A stretch of DNA of 27,559 nt from CAYFVR01 sp046541515 (GTDB lineage: Bacteria; Desulfobacterota; Desulfobacteria; Desulfobacterales; Desulfococcaceae). Below are positions 1 to 9,300 of the stretch, piece after piece. Within the stretch, counting starts at the first letter, position 1. Every line of letters starts with the position of its first letter. The notes beneath the pieces are model-generated. The model searched no databases. It was not told the DNA's origin and saw only the letters and a list, made by a program, of their open reading frames with translations. A program made the translations under genes and the position numbers. The DNA lies in the NCBI GenBank assembly GCA_046541515.1, contig JBKHDD010000047.1, positions 1-27,559 on the forward strand, in the 5' to 3' direction.

Positions 1-2580
1 CGCCGTCGCTTTCAGCACCGTCGTATCCTTGGCCCGCGCCCCCAGCGCCGCGAGCTGCCAATCCGCCGGATACGGCCGCGTTTTTCCATCCGCCCCGCCC
101 CACGCCGCGAAGAGTTCCGGCAACGCGGTTTCCGCCACCCAATTCGCCAGTCCTTCGTCCGGCTCGGGAATCCGCCACCCGCCGGTTCCTTCCGGCGCGA
201 AGGCCAGGCTCCGCGCCAGTCCGTTCACCGCCGCGGCCGCCGTTTCCGGGTTCATCATGTCCTCGAACCGGTCCCACAGGGTCAGGGACAGGAGCCGCCG
301 CCCGGCGGCCTCGGCCCCGTCCGCCAGCGTCCCGAACACCGACATCGGCGCCGGTACCCCGAACACGGCCGAGGCCTGGAGCAGGTCCCGCTCCGCCGGC
401 CGCAGCAGCTCCACCAGCCCCCGCACGGCCAGCCCCTGGAAAAAGCCGATCAAGGCCCGCTCCGCCTCGGTGTCCGCGCCGGTCGTTGGCGGACCGGCCG
501 CTTCCCGATCCGCCGCCCCGTCCGGCGCGGCCGCCGCTCCCGTCCCGGCCAGCTCCGCCTTCATTCGCGTCAACGCCCGCTCGCAGGCTTCCGGCGATTC
601 CACCGCCAGGGTGAACAGCAAATCCTGCAAGCGGGGGTTGCCCCGGGCCGCCTCGATCACCGTTTCGAACAGCTTGGAGCGCCCGTCCCGCTCCGCCGCC
701 CCGGCTTCCGGCGCCAGCACCCGCAGCTTGGCGTCGGCCTGCTTGTCCCGCTCGTGCCGGCGCATGGGCGGCAGTTGGAGGGAAAGCAGCCGCGCCTCCA
801 GCCCGCCCGCCAGGGAGAATTCGTACCGGCTGGTGATCAGCAGGCGGGAGCGGGTTTCCGCGCCGTCGAAGGCCCGGATCAGGGCGCAAAGCCCGTCCGC
901 GTAGTCCTTTTCCACCGTGTGCAGCCCGTCGCCGGTCGGGGGAACCAGCACCTTTTCCAGGTCGTCCACGATCAGCAGCATGGGCGGAACGCCGTCCGCC
1001 GGGTCCGCGCAGGGGCCGTTCAGGATCGCCCGCAGGGCCGGGGTCAGCTCGGCCGGGTTTTTCCGGACCCGGGGCGCGTGTTCGTCCACGAGGGCGTTCA
1101 CGGCGGGATTTTCGTACGCCGCCGCCACCGTTTGGAGAATCCGGTGCGCCCGGTAGCGATGCGTCTCGTTTTCCGCGCCGAAAACCACCACGGTTTTGTG
1201 GTCCCCCAGCCGGTTGGCGATCCGCGCCGCCAGGCTGGACTTGCCCTGGCCGCCGAAGCCGTGGATCAGCACGCCCGCCCGGGCGGGGGCGCGGAACTCC
1301 CGCAGCGCGTCCTGAATCTGCCGCCGCCGGCCCACGAATTCCGCGTAGCCCGCCACCGGCACCCGCTTGCGAACCGCGTCCAGAAACTCCCGGTGGCCCC
1401 GGTCGTGGGGAACCAGCCGCCGGGCCCGGTCCCCGGCGCAGAGCGCGGCCCCGCCCGCCGGCCCCAGCCACAGCCGCGCCAGGTGCCAGTCCCGGGAGGG
1501 GCGGGAATCGGGTTTCGCCGCGTCGCCGGGATTCAGCAACGCCGCCCGGGCCCGGGCCACGGCGGTTTCCAGGGCGTTGCTGGTGGCCAAATCGCCGTAG
1601 AGCTTCTCCGCGAACCGGGTCGCGCCCGCGTCGCTCACGGAACCGGCCCAGCCCAGCACCGCCGGGCAGCCGAACTGGATCATGGACGCCGCGAAGGAGT
1701 TGACCAGCGCGTCCCCGCCGGATTCGCCGTCCATCCCGACCGGACCGGACCGGCCGGATTTTCCGGGACCGGACGCGGCGGTGAGGCAGGCGGAGAGGAA
1801 GAGGAGTTTGGGCCGGTGATCGGCCAGGGTTTGGTGCAGCTCCGGCGGGGAGGCGAGGGCCGTGTAGCCCCGTTCGTCTTCCAGGGCCAGCACGGGGGCG
1901 GGTTCGTTGTGGCCGTGGCAGGAAAGGTGGAGCAGGTCCGGCCTGCCGAATTTGGCCAGCCGCTGCCGGAGCTGGTCCAGGGCGCCGCTTTCCTCCACCA
2001 CCAGGTCCATGCCGATGTCCCCGGTGGCGGTCATGATTGCGGTTTCCTCCGCCTCGTAGCGCAGATGTGAATGGGCGTCCCGGGGCTCCGCCGCCATGAA
2101 CACGGCGGACAGGCGAAATTGCGAGGGGGGCTCCGGCGCGGTTGGATTCCCGATCCGCCGCACCGGGCAGAATTGGGTGTAGTCGTCCCCGGCCAGATGG
2201 ACGCCGTCCTCCGCCAGCAGCTCCCAGGGAACGTCCAGGAAGGTCAGCTCGTTTTGATGGGTCGGATTGCCGGGCCGGGGCCGCCGCTTGGGAATCCGAA
2301 ATTCCACCGCGACCGGCGGCCCGCCGTCGTCCAGCAGCCGATCCATGGCCCCGGAGGCCCCGTTCAGCCAGTGGTACATCTCCCGGCCGATCCGCAACAG
2401 CACCGCCGCCTCGTCGGATTTGCGCAGGCAATTCCGGTAGGTCTCGATCCAGCGGCGAAAGGTTTGGAAATCGTTGTCGGAGAGCGTTCGTTCCTCCAGC
2501 GGCTTGCCGCTCGGATCGTTCGCAAAAAATTCCAGCAGGTTGCCGTCGAGGGAAACGTGGGGACGAACGGTTTGGGGCAT
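1..2580 (-). CDS. CHAT-domain protease fused to STAND/NACHT-like NTPase (3' end beyond window)
   Basis: Open without a stop from an ATG at 2580 to the left edge (860 residues seen; C-terminus missing). The start follows a GGAG ribosome binding site about 8 nt upstream. Residues about 155-375 form a caspase-like CHAT domain. The presumed catalytic His lies in HLSCHGH (His222) and the presumed Cys in LFLSACL (Cys265). A P-loop GFGGQGKSS (441-449), Walker B MLLIVDD (534-540) and a sensor-like LLITSRY (580-586) then mark a STAND/NACHT-type NTPase. Residues about 680-720 are Ala/Gly-rich and look like a linker. No signal peptide or membrane segment is visible, so it is probably cytoplasmic. In known families, CHAT is a peptidase module and STAND is an oligomerising switch, and the combination is common in bacterial conflict or programmed-death proteins. 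The sensor repeats expected at the C-terminus would lie outside the window. Family call is firm; the biological role is inference. Confidence 0.9.
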   Translation of the reverse strand, partial: MPQTVRPHVSLDGNLLEFFANDPSGKPLEERTLSDNDFQTFRRWIETYRNCLRKSDEAAVLLRIGREMYHWLNGASGAMDRLLDDGGPPVAVEFRIPKRRPRPGNPTHQNELTFLDVPWELLAEDGVHLAGDDYTQFCPVRRIGNPTAPEPPSQFRLSAVFMAAEPRDAHSHLRYEAEETAIMTATGDIGMDLVVEESGALDQLRQRLAKFGRPDLLHLSCHGHNEPAPVLALEDERGYTALASPPELHQTLADHRPKLLFLSACLTAASGPGKSGRSGPVGMDGESGGDALVNSFAASMIQFGCPAVLGWAGSVSDAGATRFAEKLYGDLATSNALETAVARARAALLNPGDAAKPDSRPSRDWHLARLWLGPAGGAALCAGDRARRLVPHDRGHREFLDAVRKRVPVAGYAEFVGRRRQIQDALREFRAPARAGVLIHGFGGQGKSSLAARIANRLGDHKTVVVFGAENETHRYRAHRILQTVAAAYENPAVNALVDEHAPRVRKNPAELTPALRAILNGPCADPADGVPPMLLIVDDLEKVLVPPTGDGLHTVEKDYADGLCALIRAFDGAETRSRLLITSRYEFSLAGGLEARLLSLQLPPMRRHERDKQADAKLRVLAPEAGAAERDGRSKLFETVIEAARGNPRLQDLLFTLAVESPEACERALTRMKAELAGTGAAAAPDGAADREAAGPPTTGADTEAERALIGFFQGLAVRGLVELLRPAERDLLQASAVFGVPAPMSVFGTLADGAEAAGRRLLSLTLWDRFEDMMNPETAAAAVNGLARSLAFAPEGTGGWRIPEPDEGLANWVAETALPELFAAWGGADGKTRPYPADWQLAALGARAKDTTVLKATA

Positions 2581-2959
2581 GGAAAGGCTCCGGGGTTGGG
2601 GTGCGGACGGGGAGACGAAAAACGGAATGTATCAAAAAAACGGGCGCGGGGGAAAATGGAAATTTGTCAGGAGGAAGCGGGTTTGAACCGGGATTTTTGG
2701 GATTGGAGGGATGGGCGGGATTTTCTTGTCCGGTACGCCAAACCGTAGGGGCGCTGCTTGCCGCGCCCCGGCCAACGCGGGTACGCAAATCGTTTTCCCT
2801 CCATCCGGTCATCGTGGCCGAGGCCCGCATTGTTCTTCCGGGGAACATCAGCGATTTTTCTTCACGAACCGGGGCGCGGCAAGCAGCGCCCTACATATGA
2901 AAACCTCGGCAAGAACCGAAGGGACGGCCGGCGCCCCAGCCCGCCGGCCGCCCCCTCCA
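2581..2959. other. Intergenic stretch between CHAT gene and hydrolase
   Basis: About 380 bp without a convincing gene. It contains the terminal inverted-repeat element at 2745-2894 and, next to the CHAT start, a purine-rich stretch. Open frames crossing it lack a ribosome binding site and have skewed composition. I see no clear promoter for the CHAT gene, so it may be read from upstream or from a promoter inside the repeat. Confidence 0.5.
2745..2894. repeat. 150-bp element with near-perfect terminal inverted repeats
   Basis: The left arm (2745-2771) begins GTAGGGGCGCTGCTTGCC. The right arm (2869-2894) is its reverse complement apart from one missing G. About 97 bp lie between them, with no open frame of note. 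The layout resembles a MITE or two facing copies of a short palindromic repeat. The same GTAGGGGC start recurs at 11602, and its reverse complement occurs near 26000. Confidence 0.75.
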
Positions 2960-3940
2960 TCAATCCGCGTGAATAATGAACAACCGCCTGGGATCGTCGT
3001 CCGGCAGGAAACGGCCGGTGTCGATGACGAACCAGATTTGATCGAATACCACGCCCGGTTCCCCGGCGCGATCGCCGTATCGGAAATAGGTGTGGCCGGT
3101 GGGGCGGTCGTACCGGGTGTTCACCTCGTCGCAATCCACCGCGCAGACGTTTCCCGGCACCCGGCCGAAATCTTCCGGGCCGGAGTGGCCCAGGCGGCGG
3201 CTGGCGATCCGGTTTTTCAGGTTGGACGCCTTGCTGGCCCGCAGCGCCAGGTCGTCCCCCGCGAAATAGACCACCACGTTTCGGGCCGACTGGGCGATCA
3301 GCTCGCCGGGCTGGCCGAATTCCAACGTTTCGTTGACCACGTCCGGCGCGACCATGAAAACGTTGCGGAAAAACTTGGGCACGCCTTCGCCGCAGTTTTC
3401 ATATTTATGCCAGGCCCGCAGGGTTTCCCGCAACACCCGGTTCCCCATGGAGTGGGCCAGCACGTTGATGAATTTGTAGCAGGGCTCCATGTCGTCCGAT
3501 TCGATCTGCTTGGCCTGCCAGGCGATAAACATGTCCAGCAGGCGGGAGAAGGAAAATCCGCTCTCGTCGGCCGACTTCTGGTCGTCCCAATAGTCCTTCA
3601 CAATGCCGAAATCGTTGTCGCAGGGCCAGATCAGCGGGATCACCTGTACTTCGTTGGGCTTCTTCCGGTCGAACAGCTCCTGAAGCTCGGCCGCGGACCC
3701 GAAGGCCGCTTCCGGCAGAACGGAAAAACCGTGGATGAACATCAGCACCTGGCGATAGTCGGATTCCTTGACCCGGGGGAAAAAATTTTCGCTTTTGATC
3801 TCCACGTACGCCTCCGGCCCGGTGCGTTCGCAGAAAAAAATAGAGTTGCTCGGCGCGTTGTCGTCCAGGTCGAAGGTGAACTTCCGGTTGGCTCGGCTGC
3901 GGATGGATTGCTTGGGCTTGCGGTTGGTGACGAAGAGCAT
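2960..3940 (-). CDS. Alpha/beta hydrolase, DUF900-like (putative serine esterase/lipase)
   Basis: A 326-residue protein. The ATG at 3940 is chosen because AAGGAGGA sits just upstream; the frame could open about 11 codons earlier but without such a site. The fold signature is clear. FIHGF (68-72) is the strand/oxyanion loop, LAHSMGN (161-167) is the nucleophile elbow with Ser164 (Ala replaces the usual first Gly of GxSxG), an acid is likely in AGDDLAL (Asp229/230), and the His is likely in GHTYF (His283). No signal peptide is visible, so it is probably cytoplasmic. DUF900 proteins are uncharacterised hydrolases whose substrates are mostly unknown. It is co-directional with and upstream of the CHAT-STAND gene, 379 bp away, so it may be a functional partner. 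That link is inference only. Confidence 0.85.
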   Translation of the reverse strand: MLFVTNRKPKQSIRSRANRKFTFDLDDNAPSNSIFFCERTGPEAYVEIKSENFFPRVKESDYRQVLMFIHGFSVLPEAAFGSAAELQELFDRKKPNEVQVIPLIWPCDNDFGIVKDYWDDQKSADESGFSFSRLLDMFIAWQAKQIESDDMEPCYKFINVLAHSMGNRVLRETLRAWHKYENCGEGVPKFFRNVFMVAPDVVNETLEFGQPGELIAQSARNVVVYFAGDDLALRASKASNLKNRIASRRLGHSGPEDFGRVPGNVCAVDCDEVNTRYDRPTGHTYFRYGDRAGEPGVVFDQIWFVIDTGRFLPDDDPRRLFIIHAD

Positions 3941-4083
3941 GGCGCTTCCTCCTTGGGGTGGGGTGCGGGGCAACTGCGTGACGGGAAATTCCGGACGGAA
4001 AAGAAGGGGTGCGACGGGAAACCGTCCGGATTCAAACGGAAAGAATAATCATGAATTCGAAAAGCGCATCGGGCGGAGGCAGC

Positions 4084-5877
4084 TTATCTCCCCGGCTTTT
4101 CCACCTCTTCCCACCAGATTCTTTCGAACCCAAGAGAAACCACCGCATACCGCCGAAGCCGAAGGTTTCCGTACTTTTGCTCCAGTTCATCCCCATATCG
4201 AGCGGCCTGCTCCCGGGCGATTTTCATTTCCGACGCCATGGCCGGTATTGCTTGCAATTCCTCCGGCGACAGATTTTTCGCTTGCTCGCCGGAAATTCCG
4301 GCGGCTTTCAGCGGTACGAATTTGAACTCGATTACCACGTCGAAAATTTCGTAGTGCCGCATGTCCGGGCGAATGATCATGGTCAGGTCGGCCCGGCTTC
4401 TGCCGATTTCCCGCTCCGAATCCATGATGTAGAGAATATCGTTGTACAGCAACATCAGGAAGGCCGTTTTAACGGTCAGTTCATTGGCCCACCGGTAATC
4501 CGGGTTGTGGAAAACCTTGAAAAACCGATTTTCCATGAAATCGCACAGGGGAGCCATGTCGCCTTTTTGGTACACTTTTTTGGCCGCAAAACGGCCGTCG
4601 TCCCGCTCCATGGGGTTGGGAAGCAACATGCGCCGGATTTTATCCACGTACATCCCGCGAACCACTAGATTGGGCACTCGTAGAATCAATTCGCCGTCCG
4701 GCGTGTCGCCGGTGATGGTCAGAACGCCGAAGTAGTATAGAAACGATGCCGTAAAAACGTGATCCTGGCTTTCATCTTCCAGCATGTCCCGCACGCCGAA
4801 CCGGTCCGAGATGTCCGAGACCGTCAACGGCCCGTCTTCCCGCAAGGCGTGAAGAAGCATTTCCCGACCCCCCGCGATTTCCGCCGCGTATTCCAGTTTG
4901 GCCTCGTCGGTCGCCAAATTGGCGTCGAGCATTTTGCGGGGGTATTTGCAGTCTTCCTGGAAAAATTTGGCGAAATAAATGGCCAGTGTCGGGTTGTAAA
5001 TCAAGGATTCCGCGCCGGGGGAAAAGCAATAGCCGTTGTAGTAGGTCCGCATAAGGTTTAGTGCATCGCCGGCTTTGGCTTCTTCAAAGCCGCATTCCTT
5101 CGCGACGGACATAAGCATGTCCCGCACTTCATTTTCAGTGAAGCCGCATAGGTCATTAAATACGGCTCGAAGGTAAATGTTCTCCGCGATATTGTATCCG
5201 CTGGTGATGTCGCTGAGCACCACGGGCGACACCCCGGTGATGAACATTCGCTCGATCAATCCCTCGCCTGCGGCGGATTTGAGGCCCTTGAACAGCGTTT
5301 TCAGGGGGCCGTTCTGATGAACCAGGGCGGTGTAGACATCGTTTTCATCCTGGATCAGCGTCAGCACTTCGTTGGCGAAATTGTCGTACTCGTCGATGAG
5401 CAGATAGAGCGGATGGCCCGTCCGCTGAACGGCGGACAAAAGATGTTTGATGGAAACCAGCGCGTTGTCCCAGTTGATGGGCGTCGGCTTTTCGAGGATT
5501 TCCCGGTACCGGCCGCAGAAGTGTTCAATGCAGACGTTGATGTGGTCGTGAAGGGACCGGCGAATCCGGTCCGGGCCTCCCGTGGGATCGACCCACGAAA
5601 AATCCCATTTCAGAATCAGGAATCGGTTTCGTTCCGGCGTCGGATTTTTTCCGGCCGCCAGTCCGCCGAAAAGGGTGTCGAAACGATCCTTTTGAAGGAT
5701 ATCGTAGTAGTGATGGAGCATGGAAACGAGAAGACTTTTCCCGAAGCGGCGGGGGCGAATGAATAGGAGGTATTTCCCCATCCGTTCCAGCGAGGGTATC
5801 CGGTCCGATCGATCGCAATAGTAATAATCTTCGGTAATGACCGCGTTGAAATCGGCGATGCCGTAGGGGAATTTCAT
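4084..5877 (-). CDS. AAA-ATPase-like / PD-(D/E)XK nuclease-superfamily protein
   Basis: A full-length 597-residue protein with an excellent AGGAGGT site about 7 nt before the ATG. The N-terminal AAA-ATPase_like module carries Walker A RPRRFGKSLL (41-50) and Walker B LYLLIDEYD (157-165). The C-terminal module has a PD-(D/E)XK-like core: Asp497 in RADLTM, then VIEFKF with Glu517 and Lys519. The order matches the family combining PF09820 with PDDEXK_9 (former DUF1703). Such genes occur in many copies in some anaerobe genomes and are of unknown function, with roles suggested in mobility or conflict. It is monocistronic by appearance and divergent from gltB. All core residues look intact, so it is probably active. 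Confidence 0.9.
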   Translation of the reverse strand: MKFPYGIADFNAVITEDYYYCDRSDRIPSLERMGKYLLFIRPRRFGKSLLVSMLHHYYDILQKDRFDTLFGGLAAGKNPTPERNRFLILKWDFSWVDPTGGPDRIRRSLHDHINVCIEHFCGRYREILEKPTPINWDNALVSIKHLLSAVQRTGHPLYLLIDEYDNFANEVLTLIQDENDVYTALVHQNGPLKTLFKGLKSAAGEGLIERMFITGVSPVVLSDITSGYNIAENIYLRAVFNDLCGFTENEVRDMLMSVAKECGFEEAKAGDALNLMRTYYNGYCFSPGAESLIYNPTLAIYFAKFFQEDCKYPRKMLDANLATDEAKLEYAAEIAGGREMLLHALREDGPLTVSDISDRFGVRDMLEDESQDHVFTASFLYYFGVLTITGDTPDGELILRVPNLVVRGMYVDKIRRMLLPNPMERDDGRFAAKKVYQKGDMAPLCDFMENRFFKVFHNPDYRWANELTVKTAFLMLLYNDILYIMDSEREIGRSRADLTMIIRPDMRHYEIFDVVIEFKFVPLKAAGISGEQAKNLSPEELQAIPAMASEMKIAREQAARYGDELEQKYGNLRLRRYAVVSLGFERIWWEEVEKPGR

Positions 5878-6016
5878 GGGTGGACCTCCTGGAAAATCGC
5901 TTGGGCGTTCGGTTCTCGGCGGTTATCTTTCTGGATAGCAGAATTTTGGGGACAGCGGCAATCGAAAGTGGAGGGGAGCTGCGGGCGGTGGAACCGGATA
6001 TTTTTGTCTGGCGACG

Positions 6017-6059
6017 AACAATTTTGTTTAAAATTTCCAAAAATCAACACAAAATTGTT
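6017..6059. promoter_or_regulatory. AT-rich inverted repeat, candidate activator or operator site
   Basis: AACAATTTTGT (6017-6027) is repeated as its exact reverse complement at 6049-6059, 21 bp apart. The left site is itself a dyad (AACAA-TT-TTGTT). It lies roughly 115-160 bp upstream of the expected start from the sigma-54-like promoter, a usual enhancer distance. It also lies upstream of the divergent AAA/PDDEXK gene, so either gene could be the target. Confidence 0.5.
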
Positions 6060-6147
6060 GCCGACATATCGCAAAGCGTTGCCCCCTGAAAAGCAAAATC
6101 TTCTCACATATCCATTGGCTATGGATTGTCGCGGCGATTTTATGGTA

Positions 6148-6163
6148 TGGCACACACCTTGTA
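6148..6163 (+). promoter_or_regulatory. Probable sigma-54 (RpoN) promoter of gltB
   Basis: TGGCAC-N5-TTGTA matches the -24/-12 consensus (TGGCAC-N5-TTGCW) at all but one position, with the invariant GG and correct spacing. The mismatch is the C of the -12 GC. A TATACT box overlaps it (6162-6167), but no good -35 lies 16-18 bp upstream. Nitrogen control of glutamate synthase through RpoN is biologically sensible. Confidence 0.6.
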
Positions 6164-6334
6164 TACTATGGTAAGATGCATTTTGAATCGTGCCCATCCT
6201 GAACATCGCCCCGGCTTCGCGGTCTGCGGAAAACGGCACTGATCCGCCCGGCCTTGGACCCAAACTCCGATCGGGAATTTCGTCGGTTTTCCCGGGGAAT
6301 CCCAAACCATCTCCGCGAGTTTCCGCTCCAGGAC

Positions 6335-6382
6335 GGCGCACGACCCAGCCCGACCGATCAACTCCGAACCGATAGGTGCGCC
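6335..6382 (+). promoter_or_regulatory. Leader stem that could mask the gltB ribosome binding site
   Basis: GGCGCAC (6335-6341) pairs perfectly with GTGCGCC (6376-6382). The second arm overlaps AGGTG (6374-6378), the only Shine-Dalgarno-like string before the GTG start. The loop is 34 nt, so stability is uncertain and this may be chance. Confidence 0.25.
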
Positions 6383-6388
6383 AAACCC

Positions 6389-9300
6389 GTGAATTTCCCC
6401 AGCCATTTTTCCCGGAATCCCCGGGGTCTCCACGACCCCCGCCTTGCCCGAGACGCCTGCGGCGTGGGCATGATCTGCCATCTGCGCGGCCAAAAATCCC
6501 ATCGCGTGGTCGCCGACGCGCTGAAAATCCTGGAGAATCTCGCCCATCGCGGGGCCTGCGGCTGCGACGAATCCACCGGCGACGGCGCGGGGATTCTCAT
6601 GCAGATGCCCCATCAATTCCTGCGAAAGGCCTGCGAATTCAACCTGCCCGGCGAGCGGGAATATGGCGCGGGGCTGGTGTTTCTGCCGCCGGACCCCGAA
6701 CAGGCGAAGCGCTGCGTGGAACTCTTGGAAGGCGCGGTGGTCCGGGCCGGGCAACAAGTCGCCGGTTGGCGGGATGTTCCGGTGAACAGCGAGGCCTTGG
6801 GCCACATCGCCCATGGGGCGGAGCCGGCGATCCGGCAGATTTTCGTTGCCCGGGACAAACGCGCCGAGACCACCGCCGATTTCGAGCGCGGCCTTTATCT
6901 GGCCCGGAAGATGGCCGAAAACGCGGTTCGGGACGCCGATCTGCCCCAGGGCGGATACTTCCACATCCCCAGCCTCTCCTGCCGCACCCTGGTGTACAAG
7001 GGGATGTTCCTGGCCCACCAGATCGGCCCCTATTTCCCCGATCTCGCCGATCCGGCCATGGAGAGCGGCCTGGCCCTGGTCCATCAGCGCTACTCCACCA
7101 ACACCTTCCCGACCTGGGAGCTGGCCCAGCCGTTCCGGTTTCTCTGCCATAACGGGGAAATCAACACCATGCGCGGCAACGCCAATTGGATGAACGCGCG
7201 GGAGCATTTGTTCCATTCCGAATGGTTCGGCGAGGCGGTGAAGCAGCTGCGGCCCGTGGCCACGCCGGGCGCCAGCGACAGCGCCATTCTGGACAACGCC
7301 GTGGAGCTGCTCTGCCACACCGGCCGCTCCCTGCCCCACGCCATGATGATGCTCATTCCCGAAGCCTGGCAGAACCATGAAACCATGAGCGAGCAAAGGC
7401 GGGCGTTCTACGAATACCACTCCTGCCTGATGGAGCCCTGGGACGGCCCGGCTTCCATTCCCTTCACCGACGGACGGACCATCGGGGCGGTGCTGGATCG
7501 CAACGGGCTGCGCCCCGGTCGCTATACCGTCACCACCGACGATTTCGTGGCGATGGCCTCGGAAACCGGGGCGCTGGAGATCGAACCGGAGCGGGTGGCC
7601 CGGAAAGGTCGCCTCCAGCCCGGCCGGATGTTTCTGGCCGACACGGAAGCGGGGCGGATCGTGGAGGACGAGGAGATCAAGGACTGGATGGCCCATCGCC
7701 AGCCCTATCGGAAGTGGCTGGAACGGAACCTGATCCGCTTCGACCGGCTGCCCGCGCCGGAGAAGCGGGAAACGTCCGACCCGGCCACGTTGCCGGCCCG
7801 CCAACAGGCGTTCGGCTACAGCCAGGAGGATTTGCGGTTGCTGCTGACGCCCATGGCCCGGGACGGCAAGGAGGCGGTCGGCTCCATGGGCGACGACATT
7901 CCGCTGGCGGTGCTCTCTCGGCGTCCCCGGCTTCTCTACGATTACTTCCGGCAGCTCTTCGCCCAGGTGACCAACCCGCCATTGGACCCGATCCGGGAGG
8001 AATTGGTCACCTCCCTGGTTACGCCGTTGGGCCGGGAGCGGGACCTGTTCCAGGAGACCGCCGATCATTGCCGCCAGCTCCGGCTGGACGAACCGGTGTT
8101 GACCGACCGCCGGCTCGCCCAGATTCGGGAGCAGAACCATCTGAAGGTGGAGACGGTTTCCACGCTGTTTCCGGCGGACGCGGACGGCGACGGACTCCGG
8201 GACGCTTTGGAAAAGATTCGCGAAGCGGCGGCGACCGCCGTCCAAAACGGCGCGGAAATTCTGATTCTCTCGGATCGGGGCGTGAGCACGGAACGGATGC
8301 CGGTTCCCATGTTGCTGGCGGTGGGCGCGGCGCATCATCACCTGATTCGGAACGGGCTCCGGACCCTGTGCGGCCTGATCGCCGAAACCGGCGAGGCCCG
8401 GGAGGTCCACCATTTCTGCTGCCTGTTCGGCTACGGCGCGGGGGCGGTGAACCCCTACCTGGCGATGGAGACCATCGACCTCCTCTGCAAAAATGGAAAT
8501 ATCGACGGCGATCCGGAAAAGGCCATCGCCAAGTTCGTCAAGGCGGCGGGCAAGGGCGTTCTCAAGGTCATGGCCAAAATGGGAATCTCCACCCTGCAAA
8601 GCTACCGGGGCGCACAGATTTTCGAGATCGTGGGCCTGTCCGACGCCGTGGTGGAAGATTACTTCGCCGGAACCGCTTCCCGGTTGGGCGGGGCCGGGCT
8701 GGAGGTGATCGCCCGGGAATGCAAAAGCCGTCACGATCGGGCCTTTCCGCCGGCGCGGATTCCCGGCTCCGACGCCCTGGAGATCGGCGGGAAATATCAA
8801 TGGCGGCGGGGCGGCGAATCCCATCAGTACTCTCCATTGATGGTGGCCCGCTTCCAGCAGGCGGTGCGGGAGGAAAGCCGGGACGCCTGGGACCAGTTCA
8901 CCGCCGAGGTGGAGCGCCAGAACCGGGAGGGCGGCGAAATACGCGGGTTGCTGGACTTCGACGAGGACGGCGCGACGCCGGTTCCCATCGGAGAGGTGGA
9001 ACCCTGGACCGAGATCGTGAAGCGGTTCAAGACCGGGGCCATGTCCTACGGGTCCATTAGCAAAGAGGCCCACGAATGTCTGGCCGTGGCCATGAATCGG
9101 CTGGGCGGGCGGAGCAATTCCGGGGAGGGCGGCGAGGACGCCGACCGCTTTGCGCCCGATCCCGACGGCGACTGGCGCAACAGCGCGGTGAAGCAGATCG
9201 CCTCCGGCCGTTTCGGCGTCACGGCTCATTACCTGGCCAACGCCGTGGATTTGCAGATCAAGATGGCCCAGGGCGCCAAGCCCGGCGAGGGCGGCCAGCT

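Larger units (their letters stand above)
5878..6388. other. Divergent regulatory region between the AAA/PDDEXK gene and gltB
   Basis: About 510 bp, with an AT-rich centre (about 6000-6180) unlike its GC-rich surroundings. It contains a perfect 11-bp inverted repeat (6017-6059), a probable sigma-54 promoter facing gltB (6148-6163) and a leader of about 210 nt before the gltB start. Near the start codon a 7-bp stem (6335-6341 with 6376-6382) covers the weak ribosome binding site. No small gene is convincing. Confidence 0.6.

Noticed and set aside
754..2070. Long plus-strand open frames over the CHAT gene
   Set aside because: They are antisense shadows; the minus-strand frame carries the CHAT and NTPase motifs.
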